A stretch of 50,935 nt of DNA from assembly GCA_021799485.1 (NCBI GenBank), contig JAJZAK010000013.1, positions 1 through 50,935 on the forward strand, read 5' to 3'. Every line of letters starts with the position of its first letter. Position 1 is the stretch's first letter. The notes below the pieces were generated by a model. That model did not search any database and was not told where the DNA came from. It was given only the letters and a program-made list of their open reading frames with translations. A program made the position numbers and the translations under genes. Source of the DNA: a bacterium. GTDB taxonomy: Bacteria; Elusimicrobiota; Elusimicrobia; UBA1565; UBA9628. Shown piece after piece: positions 1 through 8,166 of this stretch.

Positions 1-180
1 TTATCGTCGTGGCCGCTCATCGCCGTTGGTTTTGGCGGGATGTGATCCTGGGATCGACGGCCGAGACCATCTTGAGACATTCTCCCATCCCGGTCCTTTC
101 CATTCCATCCGTCGAGAAAGGCGGTGGTCGGCGCCGGGAGCCGGCGGAACTGAGCGGGACGGAGGATTAGGGAGGGAGGC

Positions 181-684
181 ATGGGCATCATAGAGCGGCT
201 CGTCAAGGAGCACGGCGAGATGCTTGGAATCCTCGATCAGATGGTTGATCTTCTCGCCCAGGCGGGAAACATCCGCGGCGAACGGCGGGCGGTCCTCGTG
301 GGGAGGGAAATACCGGAACTTGAGAAGCGCGTGCTCGACATCCTCAAGCGGCATGAGCGCGAGGAGATGGAGCTTTTTAGCAGGGCCGATCCGGCCTTGA
401 ACGACGCCGTCGACCATCAGCATATGGAAATCGACGAGGTCTTCAGGATCGCCTCGGCCCTTATCTATCTCAAGGACCCGGGCAATCTTCATGCCATTCA
501 TTTCGCCTTGAAGCGCATCCAGGACGACCTCAAGCAGCATTTTTCCTACGAGGAGCGAGTCATCTTCCCTCTTCTGCCCGAGGAGCCTCGGGGCCAGGTC
601 TTCACAATTCCCGCGTCCGGACCCGGCTCGGCCGACGCCTCGCAGGGACTGGGCAAGGGGAGAACATCTGCGCCCGGCCGCTAG
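181..684 (+). CDS. hemerythrin HHE domain protein
   Basis: This is a 167-residue cytoplasmic protein with a hemerythrin-like (HHE) four-helix bundle, a family that binds a non-haem di-iron centre and acts in O2, NO or iron handling. The metal-ligand type residues are visible in order: KEHGEM near residue 10, KRHEREE near 58, DHQHMEIDE near 78, and HAIH and QHFSYEE in the last helix, which end in the typical VIFPLLPEE. The last 35 residues are low-complexity. The start is fixed by the purine-rich site gagggaggc just before the ATG. It stands alone, with a spacer holding a repeat fragment and a terminator downstream. The family is clear but the ligand sensed cannot be told. Confidence 0.85.
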   Translation: MGIIERLVKEHGEMLGILDQMVDLLAQAGNIRGERRAVLVGREIPELEKRVLDILKRHEREEMELFSRADPALNDAVDHQHMEIDEVFRIASALIYLKDPGNLHAIHFALKRIQDDLKQHFSYEERVIFPLLPEEPRGQVFTIPASGPGSADASQGLGKGRTSAPGR

Positions 685-736
685 GAAAAAGACTCGTCGG
701 CTTTCTCACAGGGAAGATATCAAGGCTTCGCGCCGT

Positions 737-757
737 GTGAAAAGTGAGGACCTGACC
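737..757. repeat. fragment of a dispersed REP-like repeat
   Basis: The stretch aaaagtgaggacctgacccc resembles the arm of the palindrome at 15454-15509, which ends in gaagacttgacccc. Short elements ending in (C)TGACCCC are often dispersed with REP-associated tyrosine transposases. Only one arm is recognisable here, so this may be a decayed copy. Confidence 0.4.
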
Positions 758-769
758 CCTTGTATTGAT

Positions 770-802
770 AAAAAAGCCCGGCCTTGGGAGCCGGGCTTTT
801 TT
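770..802 (-). terminator. bidirectional rho-independent terminator
   Basis: A GC-rich stem of gcccggc and gccgggc with a short loop is flanked by A6 on one side and T6 on the other, so it can act in both directions. It lies 16 bases past the porin stop on the minus strand and also closes the hemerythrin unit. Confidence 0.85.
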
Positions 803-817
803 GTGGCGCGACCGCGA

Positions 818-2182
818 CTAGAACATGAACTGGAGCATCCCGCGGACCTCGGGGATAAAGTCGCGCGTGATCGTCCCTGCCGAAATTTGGTCGGGCAGGT
901 CCGCCAGGACATACGATCCGACCCCGGTCTGGTGCATCACCGGCATGTTGAGGTAGAGAGGCGCCTCGCCCACGAGCTTGACGTTATGCCCGTGGATGTA
1001 CCAAGTCACGGACGGCGTGATCTCGTCGATCACGGGGCTGTTGAGAAGATCGACGGAGTCCAGGATGCCGGTGGTGCTGTTGTAGGAACCGACCCCCATG
1101 GTCCGTCCAGGGAGCAGCCCCGCGTAGCGAAGTCCCATCTCCCAGGCGTGGTAGCGGTAGCTCCCCTGGGCGCGCCAGGCCGTCATATGGACGCCGCCGT
1201 AGCCGTTTTGGTATCCGCCCCAGTCGAATTCCGTCTCGCCCGTCAGGACCTGATTGTCTCCCACGGGCTTCCTTTCGATCCAATCCCCTCCCACCATATA
1301 GAGATCGCCGTCGGCCAAGTTCGCCGGCTTGTCTCCAGGTTCCTCGGCGATATACGGGTTCCAATTGGGATCGATGAGGAGCGGTTTGTCGCCGGTCGGA
1401 TCGGTGTTAAGCACCGTCGAATGCCCGACCGTCGAATCCTTCATGAAAAGAGCGTTCACGAAGGCCGCCGTCTCCGTCTTGGTGACGTCGAGGCTGTTCT
1501 GCGTCACGTGATAGATATCCTGGTCCGCTCCATTTTCGTAGCCCATGCGGGCGACCAGCATCGGGATGCCGAGAATCTCCGGTAGGGCGTGGGTCGGGTT
1601 GACATTGACGTCGCGTCCGCCTCCGGCGAAGACGCCCACGGTGCCGGCGAACTTGCCCCGATATTCATTGGCGGATAATCCCACGTCGCGGCCCCCCTCG
1701 TTGCTGGGGCCTCCCCAGTTGAAGGCGTCGCTCGCGATGGATCGGTCGGTGTAGGTCATGTATCCGGTGTCCGTCAGCGCCTCGCGGCTGTACGGGATTC
1801 GGAACTGCCCGGCCATGATGGAGGCTCCCCTTACGGGCACCGGGATGTCGGCATAGGCGTCGAGCAGGGAGAGGGTCGGGCTGTTGCTCGAGGTCTGCTC
1901 CTCGCCGCCAAGCGACACCTGGGTTTCGTATTTGATGCCCTTGTAGCTTCCCTTGACGCCGAGCCGCGTCTCCTTGTTGAAGAGATAGACGCGGTCGTTG
2001 TTGCGGACGCTGTCCGGGACGTTCTCGGCCAGGCCGAAAAGTTGGAAGCGCCCGTCGACGCTGAAACTTCCCGTGTCGTTGCTGATGAGGGTGACGCCCG
2101 GATCGGCGGTCTGGGCGCGCGCCGAATGAGGGAGAAGCCCTCCAAGAAACACCGCGGCGATCGCGGCAAGCGGCTCTTTCAT
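818..2182 (-). CDS. outer-membrane porin
   Basis: This 454-residue exported protein reads as an outer-membrane beta-barrel. An N-terminal signal peptide (MKEPLAAIAAVFLGGLLPHSARA, cleaved after ARA) is followed by alternating amphipathic strands rich in Gly, Tyr and Asn. The protein ends in an aromatic residue (LQFMF), as barrels inserted by the BAM complex usually do. The FSVDGRFQLFGL and GQFRIPYSRE segments look like those of phosphate-selective or carbohydrate porins. The open frame runs further upstream, but the start at 2182 has a strong aaggaggc site at the right distance. Its own sigma-54 promoter lies in the 90-base gap to the SRPBCC gene. The substrate is unknown. Confidence 0.75.
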   Translation of the reverse strand: MKEPLAAIAAVFLGGLLPHSARAQTADPGVTLISNDTGSFSVDGRFQLFGLAENVPDSVRNNDRVYLFNKETRLGVKGSYKGIKYETQVSLGGEEQTSSNSPTLSLLDAYADIPVPVRGASIMAGQFRIPYSREALTDTGYMTYTDRSIASDAFNWGGPSNEGGRDVGLSANEYRGKFAGTVGVFAGGGRDVNVNPTHALPEILGIPMLVARMGYENGADQDIYHVTQNSLDVTKTETAAFVNALFMKDSTVGHSTVLNTDPTGDKPLLIDPNWNPYIAEEPGDKPANLADGDLYMVGGDWIERKPVGDNQVLTGETEFDWGGYQNGYGGVHMTAWRAQGSYRYHAWEMGLRYAGLLPGRTMGVGSYNSTTGILDSVDLLNSPVIDEITPSVTWYIHGHNVKLVGEAPLYLNMPVMHQTGVGSYVLADLPDQISAGTITRDFIPEVRGMLQFMF

Positions 2183-2233
2183 AACGCCTCCTTGTTGACG
2201 CTGGATGACGATCGGTTGACGTTTTGTCATAGC

Positions 2234-2248
2234 GCAACAATCCGGCCA
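2234..2248 (-). promoter_or_regulatory. sigma-54 promoter of the porin gene
   Basis: On the minus strand the sequence is TGGCCGGATTGTTGC, with GG and GC spaced exactly as in the sigma-54 consensus TGGCACG-N4-TTGC. The predicted transcript start is near 2222, about 40 bases before the porin ATG. A near-palindrome ttgacgttttgtcat (2216-2230) lies across the predicted start and could bind a repressor, but this is weak. Confidence 0.7.
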
Positions 2249-2271
2249 AACGAAACGGCCAATCGCTCTCT

Positions 2272-2910
2272 TCATTCCAGCGAAGGCGGGGAGGCGGCCC
2301 CCCGACGCGCTGACGGGGCCGCCGGGATGACGAACGGAGTGGCTTTCAGCCGCATCTCGTTGCAAACGCCCTCAAGCAGCGATTCGGCTGTCCATTTGGC
2401 GACGAGGCCGGAAAGCCAATCGCCGTCGGCAAGCCCGCCCTCGGCGCGCACGCGGTAGACGACGCCCACGCCGTCGGCGAGCGGCGCAATCTCCCAAGAT
2501 CCTTGGTAGGATTTAAAGCTCTTTCCGGAAACGTCGCTGAAGCCGATTTGTTTCGGCGCGGTCTCCTTGACCTTGAGGAGAAGCGAGATCGTATGGCGGA
2601 ACAGGAAGAACCCCGCGCGTGATTTCTGAAAAAGATAGATGAAGCCGTCCGAGCGCTTGAGAACGCGGCTGGCGCTCATGGAGCGAATAAAGGAAGGGAT
2701 GGCCTCGTAATCGGTCAGGACCCGCCACGCCTGCTCCGGGGTCGCGGGGCTCGTGAACCGGCCCTCGAGGATGAAGCCTTCCTTCCCGCGCTGAATCGAG
2801 ACCCGTATGTCCTGGCCGATCGAGCATGCCGCGGGGCTAGGGGAGGAAAAGGCCGCGAACAGGGCCGCCGCCTGCGCGATGGCCAGGGCTCGCGGCCGGC
2901 CGCTTTCCAT
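2272..2910 (-). CDS. exported SRPBCC/START-like protein
   Basis: This 212-residue protein has a signal peptide and then a helix-grip SRPBCC domain of the polyketide cyclase / COQ10 type. Typical pieces are GRFTSPATPEQAWRVLTDYE near residue 50, YLFQKSRAGFFLF in the middle, and the long C-terminal helix GLVAKWTAESLLEGVCNEM. Such domains bind hydrophobic ligands, and the ligand here is unknown. The ATG follows a GGAGG site that overlaps the end of the yceI gene, two bases upstream, so the two are co-transcribed and probably translationally coupled. Exported SRPBCC and YceI proteins together suggest periplasmic handling of an isoprenoid or lipid ligand, but that is inference. Confidence 0.75.
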   Translation of the reverse strand: MESGRPRALAIAQAAALFAAFSSPSPAACSIGQDIRVSIQRGKEGFILEGRFTSPATPEQAWRVLTDYEAIPSFIRSMSASRVLKRSDGFIYLFQKSRAGFFLFRHTISLLLKVKETAPKQIGFSDVSGKSFKSYQGSWEIAPLADGVGVVYRVRAEGGLADGDWLSGLVAKWTAESLLEGVCNEMRLKATPFVIPAAPSARRGAASPPSLE

Positions 2911-2911
2911 G

Positions 2912-3559
2912 TCATCCTCCGGACTTGAGGACTAGATCGTATCGAACGACGACCCGGTCCTTGACCTTGAGAGCCCCCAACATAAAGGTCGGGGGCTTGA
3001 TGCCGTAATCGCTCATTAAAAGGGGATAGTTCCCGGTGAGCCGGGCCAAGCCGCCGTTGACGACGCAGACGGCTTCGAGATCGACCCCATGCTCCCGCCC
3101 CGCGATGGAGAGCATGCCGTGCGCATGGATGGCGTAGGAAGTTTGTCCTCCGGAGGCCTTGGGATCGCCGCTCACCTGATAGCTGCGCATTTTGAAAATG
3201 ATCATCGGCGCCTCCTTTCCCTTCAGGGCCGTCCGCATGTTTTTGTCGAGGCCGCTCTCGCCCGATGATAGGGCCGCGACCGGAACGGTCAGGTCAAGGC
3301 CGCTCACGTATCCCTTAAGGATCAAGTCGGCCAGGGTAGCGTCCGCGACGTCTTTGGATGCGAATGCCGCCTCGAAATGATGGGCCTTCGCCGAGAAGCG
3401 GTGAAGGGTCGAATCTCCCTCGATCCAAAGCTTGCTTCGCGAGGAATCAAGCGCGAGGGGGGGCGCCGCGAGGGCCGTTTTTGTCACGGCGCCAAGCGCA
3501 AGCAGGACTGATAACACCCACGCTGAAAGCCTGCCGCGGGCTTGAAGAGGGTCTTTCAT
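2912..3559 (-). CDS. YceI family periplasmic protein
   Basis: This 215-residue protein has a signal peptide (hydrophobic stretch ending in ALA, near residue 30) followed by a YceI lipocalin-like domain. The opening LDSSRSKLWIEGDSTLHRF, the internal GYVSGLDLTVPVAAL and the closing VKDRVVVRYDL are typical. YceI proteins hold amphiphilic or isoprenoid ligands in a barrel. The start at 3559 has a ttaggaggcg site, whereas the longer frame to 3580 has none. It leads a two-gene unit with the SRPBCC gene, and a sigma-54 promoter stands 47 bases upstream of the start. Confidence 0.85.
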   Translation of the reverse strand: MKDPLQARGRLSAWVLSVLLALGAVTKTALAAPPLALDSSRSKLWIEGDSTLHRFSAKAHHFEAAFASKDVADATLADLILKGYVSGLDLTVPVAALSSGESGLDKNMRTALKGKEAPMIIFKMRSYQVSGDPKASGGQTSYAIHAHGMLSIAGREHGVDLEAVCVVNGGLARLTGNYPLLMSDYGIKPPTFMLGALKVKDRVVVRYDLVLKSGG

Positions 3560-3617
3560 AACGCCTCCTAAGATTATCACGAGATGGGGTGTCTTGGAGT
3601 GTCCGCCAGGAACTTAA

Positions 3618-3632
3618 GCAACGAAACTGCCG
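3618..3632 (-). promoter_or_regulatory. sigma-54 promoter of the yceI-SRPBCC unit
   Basis: The minus strand reads CGGCAGTTTCGTTGCT, with the invariant GG and GC in correct register and a perfect TTGCT -12 element. The first base deviates from TGGC. The predicted start is near 3606. Confidence 0.6.
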
Positions 3633-3665
3633 GGCAAAATGGCCGGCAAGAATGCGGGCCGAAAA

Positions 3666-4739
3666 TCAGGAACGCGATACTTCGTGGCGGACCGTGTTGA
3701 CGGTGCGGCGCGAAATGCGGATGGCCCGTTCATTCTTGAGCCGTTCGGCGAGGATCTGGTCCGTCTGCGTCCTATCCGCGGCGAGCCAGCGGGTGAGAAT
3801 CTCGCGCACGACCTTCCTGCGTCCCGGGACCAAGGTGATGAGCGGGACTTCCCGGCCTTGCGGGAGGAGCACGGAGCGTCCCGCCAGCGCGCGGCTGATC
3901 GTGCTGGGCGCGAGGTCGAGGCGCCGCGCAAGCTGGCGCAGGCTGATCCCCGTTTTGTCCTCCTCCTTGCCGCTGCCCAGCGCCATCGCCTGGATTTTCA
4001 CCGCCGATTCGAGGATTCGAAAGAGGGTGTTCTGCCTGAGATTGACCGCCTCGATTTTTTTAAGAAGGCGCGGCAGGCGCCGGCGCTCTTCCGGCCCCAG
4101 TTCTCCTTTATCTTTCCATTTCTCGACCATCTCGTAGCGCAGTTGGTAGAGGCCCCGGGCCCAGTAGGGGGAGAGGAACTCGAAGGCGGGTTCGTCGTCA
4201 TCGAGTGAAATCCTCGCGAGGCAGGCGTAGGATTGGACGGCGCCGGGGTCGCGGTTGGGAAGCTCGAACTCGGAGCGGCTTCCCATCTCAAGAAGAAAAT
4301 CGTGGATCATTCGGACATCGGCGAGATTAGTCCCCGTTCGCTCCGCGATTTGGGGAAGGGTCAGCGGCTCCTCGGCGTGCAGGAAATAACGCTCGAAGTT
4401 TTCCTTCCCGATCTTGCGGATGAGCTCGACCAAGCTCTGACGCCCTTCGAGAAGGGCGTCCACTTGGACCCGGTCTCCTTTGGCGATGAGCCGTTCGTTC
4501 ATCTCATAGAATCGCCCGCTCAGCTGCCCCCGAGGCCAGCGGTGACGGCGGATGGCGGCCGGCAACTGCTCGCTGCCGAAGAAAAGCTTCTGGAAGAGCG
4601 GGTCTTTCTCGATTTTCTCGATTTCTCGGGCGAACTCCTTTTCCGGCATATGGACCAAGTCCGCCATCCGGAGTCTGCCGAAGATGGCCATGCGCTGTCG
4701 CGCTTCGAGACGCGGTTCGAGTCTTTGGTGGGTATCCAT
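3666..4739 (-). CDS. rpoN: RNA polymerase sigma-54 factor, short divergent form
   Basis: This 357-residue RpoN homologue would direct RNA polymerase to -24/-12 promoters. The N-terminal activator-interacting part is degenerate (LEARQRMAIFGRLRMADL, then EFAREIEKIEKDPLFQ). The core-binding domain follows, with EPLTLPQIAERTGTNLADV. The HTH is LRQLARRLDLAPSTISRALAG, and the RpoN box is altered to SRRTVNTVRHE from the usual ARRTVAKYR. It is roughly 100 residues shorter than typical enterobacterial RpoN. The chosen ATG lies 30 bases after a sigma-54 transcript start, so the gene is probably autoregulated. Longer starts would run into the divergent kinase gene. The five sigma-54 type promoters nearby support function. 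Confidence 0.85.
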   Translation of the reverse strand: MDTHQRLEPRLEARQRMAIFGRLRMADLVHMPEKEFAREIEKIEKDPLFQKLFFGSEQLPAAIRRHRWPRGQLSGRFYEMNERLIAKGDRVQVDALLEGRQSLVELIRKIGKENFERYFLHAEEPLTLPQIAERTGTNLADVRMIHDFLLEMGSRSEFELPNRDPGAVQSYACLARISLDDDEPAFEFLSPYWARGLYQLRYEMVEKWKDKGELGPEERRRLPRLLKKIEAVNLRQNTLFRILESAVKIQAMALGSGKEEDKTGISLRQLARRLDLAPSTISRALAGRSVLLPQGREVPLITLVPGRRKVVREILTRWLAADRTQTDQILAERLKNERAIRISRRTVNTVRHEVSRS

Positions 4740-4780
4740 GGGTTTATTGGTTTTGGCTGAAACGTTACGGTAGCTCTGTA

Positions 4781-4795
4781 GCAATATTCCAGCCA
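4781..4795 (-). promoter_or_regulatory. sigma-54 promoter of rpoN (autoregulation)
   Basis: The minus strand reads TTGGCTGGAATATTGCT, matching TGGC-N7-TTGCW in exact register. The predicted start is near 4769, 30 bases before the rpoN ATG. Confidence 0.75.
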
Positions 4796-4842
4796 ATGCG
4801 GCAATGAGGGGGGAGACGTTCCAATATGGAGCGCATTTTGTT

Positions 4843-6300
4843 ATGGTCAAGAAACGCATGAGAGATGCCAAAGCATCGTTGGCCCGGGTGTTTCAAAAGG
4901 CCTTGGATGCCGCCGCCGATTTAGTCTGGCTGCGCGACCCCGTCACCGGGACGGTTCTTGAGGTCAATGAGGCGACCACCAAAGCCCTGCAGTGTTCCCG
5001 AGAGGAGATCGTGGGCCACGATTTGGGGAATTTTACCGCGGACCTGGATGCGGAGGCATACGCCCGCTATCAGAAAGAAATCGAAGCCGGGCGCACCGCC
5101 ATCATCGCCGCGACGATCGTCGGGAAATCCGGCCGCAGGATCCGGCTTGAGTGCCGGTCCTCGCTTATTCCCTATGGCGGCGGGAAAGCCGTCTTCTGCA
5201 TCGCGCGCGATATCGGCGAGACTCTTAAAGAGGAGCGATCCCGAGCCCTTCTCCAGGAGGCCGTCAAACGTTCCAACGACGTCGTGATTTTCTACGACCC
5301 GAACGAAATCATCACGGAGGTCAACGACGCCTTCGAGAAGCACTACGGCTATTCCCGAAAGGAGGTGGTGGGCCGATCCTCCGATATTCTGCACTCCCGG
5401 CATACGACTCCCGAGGTTCACCGCGGGAGGTGGGAGGCCCTTCGCGATCCCGCGCGCGGCTATTGGCGGGGAGAGGTCATCAACAAGGCCAAGGACGGAC
5501 GGGAGATACCGGTCATGCTCAGCATCACGACGGTGCGCAAAGATGCGGGCGAGATCGTGGGCTTCGTCGCCAACGCGGTGGATATATCCGAGTTCAAGGC
5601 TCTCCAGGAGCGGCTGGCTCAGGCCCAGTCCCTGGCGGCCGTCGGGGAAATGGCCGCCATGGTCAGCCATGAAATCAGGAATCCCTTAAGTTCGATCATT
5701 TTGGCCGCCAAGCGCGTGGCCGAGGACGACCTACCCGCCGACGAACGAGACGCCGCGTTGAAGGTGCTCCTTTCCCAATCCGGCCGCCTCAATGAGACGT
5801 TGAGCCATTTTCTGACCTATGTCCGGCCCCGTGAGATCAAGCTTTCGCGAGCCAACCTCAACGCGATAGTGGGGGAAATAGCCGACCTGATGCGGGCGGA
5901 CCGGGACGTCGTGGGGAGGATTCGATTCGCCGTCGCCGTGGACCCGGCTCTCTCTCCTTTTTATATGGACGCGGATCAAATGAGGCAGGTGCTTTGGAAC
6001 ATCGCTCTCAACGCCGTCCAGGCCATGGGGGGGGAGGGCGAGCTCAAGATGGTGGTCGGGCGCCATGGAGGGCAGGCCTTTGTCGTCATCTCGGACACCG
6101 GCCCCGGCATCGCGCCCGAGCGCCTCAAGTCGATCTTTAATCCTTTTATGACGACCAAGGCCAAGGGAACCGGGCTGGGGCTCGCGATTTGCGACCGCAT
6201 CGTCAAAGCGCATGGAGGACGCATCGAGGTCTCAAGCCGGGAAGGAGCGGGCGCGACTTTCTCGATTTTCCTGCCCTGCCGGCTCCAGATGTCGGCCTGA
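4843..6300 (+). CDS. PAS-PAS sensor histidine kinase, NtrB/AtoS type
   Basis: This 485-residue kinase has no obvious membrane segment. Two PAS domains come first, with DLVWLRDPVTGTVLEVNEA near residue 24 and NDVVIFYDPNEIITEVNDAF near 150. HisKA follows with the phospho-acceptor His276 in MVSHEIRNPLSS, then HATPase_c with DTGPGIAP and GTGLGLAI boxes. It would autophosphorylate and pass the phosphate to the NtrC-type regulator encoded 30 bases downstream. The start at 4843 is chosen over the longer frame at 4804 because a GGAG lies upstream, though at poor spacing, and ATG 4858 is also possible. It is divergent from rpoN. The PAS ligand is unknown. Confidence 0.9.
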   Translation: MVKKRMRDAKASLARVFQKALDAAADLVWLRDPVTGTVLEVNEATTKALQCSREEIVGHDLGNFTADLDAEAYARYQKEIEAGRTAIIAATIVGKSGRRIRLECRSSLIPYGGGKAVFCIARDIGETLKEERSRALLQEAVKRSNDVVIFYDPNEIITEVNDAFEKHYGYSRKEVVGRSSDILHSRHTTPEVHRGRWEALRDPARGYWRGEVINKAKDGREIPVMLSITTVRKDAGEIVGFVANAVDISEFKALQERLAQAQSLAAVGEMAAMVSHEIRNPLSSIILAAKRVAEDDLPADERDAALKVLLSQSGRLNETLSHFLTYVRPREIKLSRANLNAIVGEIADLMRADRDVVGRIRFAVAVDPALSPFYMDADQMRQVLWNIALNAVQAMGGEGELKMVVGRHGGQAFVVISDTGPGIAPERLKSIFNPFMTTKAKGTGLGLAICDRIVKAHGGRIEVSSREGAGATFSIFLPCRLQMSA

Positions 6301-6330
6301 ATTTGCCCAGGATGCTACCCTAAAGATATC

Positions 6331-7725
6331 ATGGCTTTGCAAGCGAACGGCAGCGGCATGGACCTCCCCAAGCTTCTCCTCGTCGAGGACGACTCCTCCG
6401 TCTCCCTTCTTTTGAGCGCCGAGCTCAAGCGACGCGGGCTCGACGTCGTATCCGCCAAGTCCGGGACGGAGGCCTTGGCGAAGCTCACGGCCGAGCCCTT
6501 CGACATCGTGGCGACCGATTTGCGGCTCGGCGACATGGACGGGCTCGATGTCCTCGCGGCCGCGCGAAAGTTCCGGCCCGAGGCCGCCGGCATCGTCATC
6601 ACGGGGCACGGCTCCATCACGAACGCCGTCTCCGCCATCAAGGCGGGAGCCTACGACTATCTCACGAAGCCCGTGGAGATCGACGAGCTCCATCTCGTCA
6701 TCCAGAAGGCCCTGGAGCACCGTGGGCTCGTGCGGGAGGTGAACCGCCTGCGCGAGGAGGTCAAGGACAAATTCAGCTTCGAGGGCATCGTTTACACGGG
6801 CCCCGCCATGGCGCGCGTCCTCGATCTCGTGCGCAAGGTCGCGGTCACGGAGGCGACCGTCCTCATCCAGGGAGAGTCCGGGACGGGCAAGGAACTCATC
6901 GCGCGCGCCATCCACGAGAAAAGCCCGCGGCGCGCGGGCTCCTTCGTCGCCATCAACTGCGGCGCCCTCCCGGAGGGTCTCCTTGAAAGCGAGCTTTTCG
7001 GGCATGTCCGCGGCGCTTTCACGGGCGCGGAAAGGAACAAGAGGGGTCTTTTCGAGGAGGCGGGCGGCGGGACGCTCTTTTTGGATGAGATCAGCGAGAC
7101 GACGCCCTCATTGCAGGTCAAGCTTCTGCGCGCCCTTCAGGAGGGGGAAATCCGCCGCGTCGGCGACAACCATCCGATCAAGGTTTCGGTTCGGCTCGTC
7201 GCCGCCACGAACAAGGACTTGGCGAAGCTCTCTCGCGAGGGGAAATTCCGCGAGGATCTCTACTATCGTCTCAAGGTTTTCCCGGTGAACTTGCCGCCGC
7301 TGCGGGAGCGCGTCGATGACATTCTGCCCCTCTCGGAGCATTTTCTTAGGAAAGCGGCGAAGAAGATCGGCCGGCCACCTGTCAGGCTGTCGCCACGGGC
7401 AGCCGCGGCCATGAAGGCGTATTCCTGGCCCGGGAATGTCCGCGAACTGGAGCACGCCATGGAGCGGGTCATGATTCTCGCCTCGGGGCCGGAAATCGCG
7501 TCTGGGGACCTTCCGCCGGAGATCCAACAGCCGCCCGAGGGGGTGGCGGCTCCTTCAAAGGGGCGCACCTTGGAGGAAATTGAGCGGGAGCATATTTTGG
7601 CGGTGCTCCGGGACTGCGGCAACAATCAGGCGGATGCAGCCAAAAGGCTTGGCATCGCCCGCAACACGCTTTGGCGCAAGCTGAAAGAACTCGGCCTAGC
7701 CCCGGCAAAAAAGCCTTCTGTCTAG
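6331..7725 (+). CDS. NtrC-family sigma-54 response regulator
   Basis: This 464-residue activator has three domains. The receiver carries the phospho-acceptor Asp63 in ATDLRLGDMDG and the acidic pocket EDD. The AAA+ domain has Walker A GESGTGKE, the sigma-54 contact loop GAFTGA, Walker B GGTLFLDEIS and an R-finger region. The C-terminal Fis-type HTH is NNQADAAKRLGIARNTLWRKL. It would open sigma-54 complexes and is the natural partner of the kinase just upstream. The likely targets are the five -24/-12 promoters of this window, including rpoN and the efflux operon, though that assignment is inference. ATG 6358 is an alternative start, as neither has a good ribosome site. A terminator overlaps its stop. 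Confidence 0.93.
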   Translation: MALQANGSGMDLPKLLLVEDDSSVSLLLSAELKRRGLDVVSAKSGTEALAKLTAEPFDIVATDLRLGDMDGLDVLAAARKFRPEAAGIVITGHGSITNAVSAIKAGAYDYLTKPVEIDELHLVIQKALEHRGLVREVNRLREEVKDKFSFEGIVYTGPAMARVLDLVRKVAVTEATVLIQGESGTGKELIARAIHEKSPRRAGSFVAINCGALPEGLLESELFGHVRGAFTGAERNKRGLFEEAGGGTLFLDEISETTPSLQVKLLRALQEGEIRRVGDNHPIKVSVRLVAATNKDLAKLSREGKFREDLYYRLKVFPVNLPPLRERVDDILPLSEHFLRKAAKKIGRPPVRLSPRAAAAMKAYSWPGNVRELEHAMERVMILASGPEIASGDLPPEIQQPPEGVAAPSKGRTLEEIEREHILAVLRDCGNNQADAAKRLGIARNTLWRKLKELGLAPAKKPSV

Positions 7726-7734
7726 AAGGCTTTT
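7709..7734 (+). terminator. rho-independent terminator at the regulator stop
   Basis: An 11-base perfect stem, aaaagccttct paired with agaaggctttt, spans the TAG stop of the NtrC-type gene and ends in a T run. It separates the two-component pair from the following sigma-54 operon. Confidence 0.85.
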
Positions 7735-7749
7735 CTCCAAGCCATATCT

Positions 7750-7765
7750 TGGCCGATTCGTTGCT
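7750..7765 (+). promoter_or_regulatory. sigma-54 promoter of the receiver-efflux operon
   Basis: TGGCCGATTCGTTGCT matches TGGC-N7-TTGCW in exact register. The predicted start is near 7776, 13 bases before the receiver ATG. It sits right after the regulator's terminator, so the operon is independently transcribed. Confidence 0.75.
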
Positions 7766-7788
7766 AAGAGCTATGATGAGGGCTTGGC

Positions 7789-8166
7789 ATGAAAACCGGT
7801 TCCGTGCTGCTTGTCGAAGACGACATCTCCTGCCGGACATTGTTGTCCTTGGAGCTTCGGAGCGCCGGTTATGACGTGGATTCCGCCCCAGGCGGGCGGG
7901 AGGCTTTGCGCCTTTTGGAAACCAAGCCCTATGACTGGCTGGTGACGGATGGGCGCATGGCGGAAATCGACGGCGTGGCTTTAAGCCGGATCGCGAAAAA
8001 AATCCGGCCGACGCTAGGCATCGCGATGGTGAGCGCGGTCTACGGCGAACGCGACGTCACGGACGCGCCCGTCGACAAATTGTTTCCCAAGCCGGTCGTC
8101 GTGGATGACATCTTGAGGTGGCTCCGCGGCGAATTTCCATCGCAGGAGCCCGCTCCCTGTCGATGA
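7789..8166 (+). CDS. single-domain response regulator receiver
   Basis: This 125-residue protein is a stand-alone receiver domain: acidic pocket EDD at residues 10-12, phospho-acceptor Asp54 in VTDGRMAEIDG, switch Ser in MVSAVYG, and the conserved Lys in LFPKPV. There is no output domain, so it would act as a phosphate sink or by protein contact. It is the first gene of the sigma-54-driven efflux operon, and the next gene overlaps its 3' end. Its kinase may be the PAS kinase at 4843, but this is not shown. Confidence 0.88.
   Translation: MKTGSVLLVEDDISCRTLLSLELRSAGYDVDSAPGGREALRLLETKPYDWLVTDGRMAEIDGVALSRIAKKIRPTLGIAMVSAVYGERDVTDAPVDKLFPKPVVVDDILRWLRGEFPSQEPAPCR

Noticed and set aside
1-180. 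A coding region before the hemerythrin gene
   Set aside because: The open frame 1-540 on the minus strand is a shadow of the hemerythrin gene, and I see no promoter or domain in this stretch.
4754-4768. Plus-strand sigma-54 candidate TGGCTGAAACGTTAC before the kinase gene
   Set aside because: The -12 element reads TTAC, so the invariant GC is lost.
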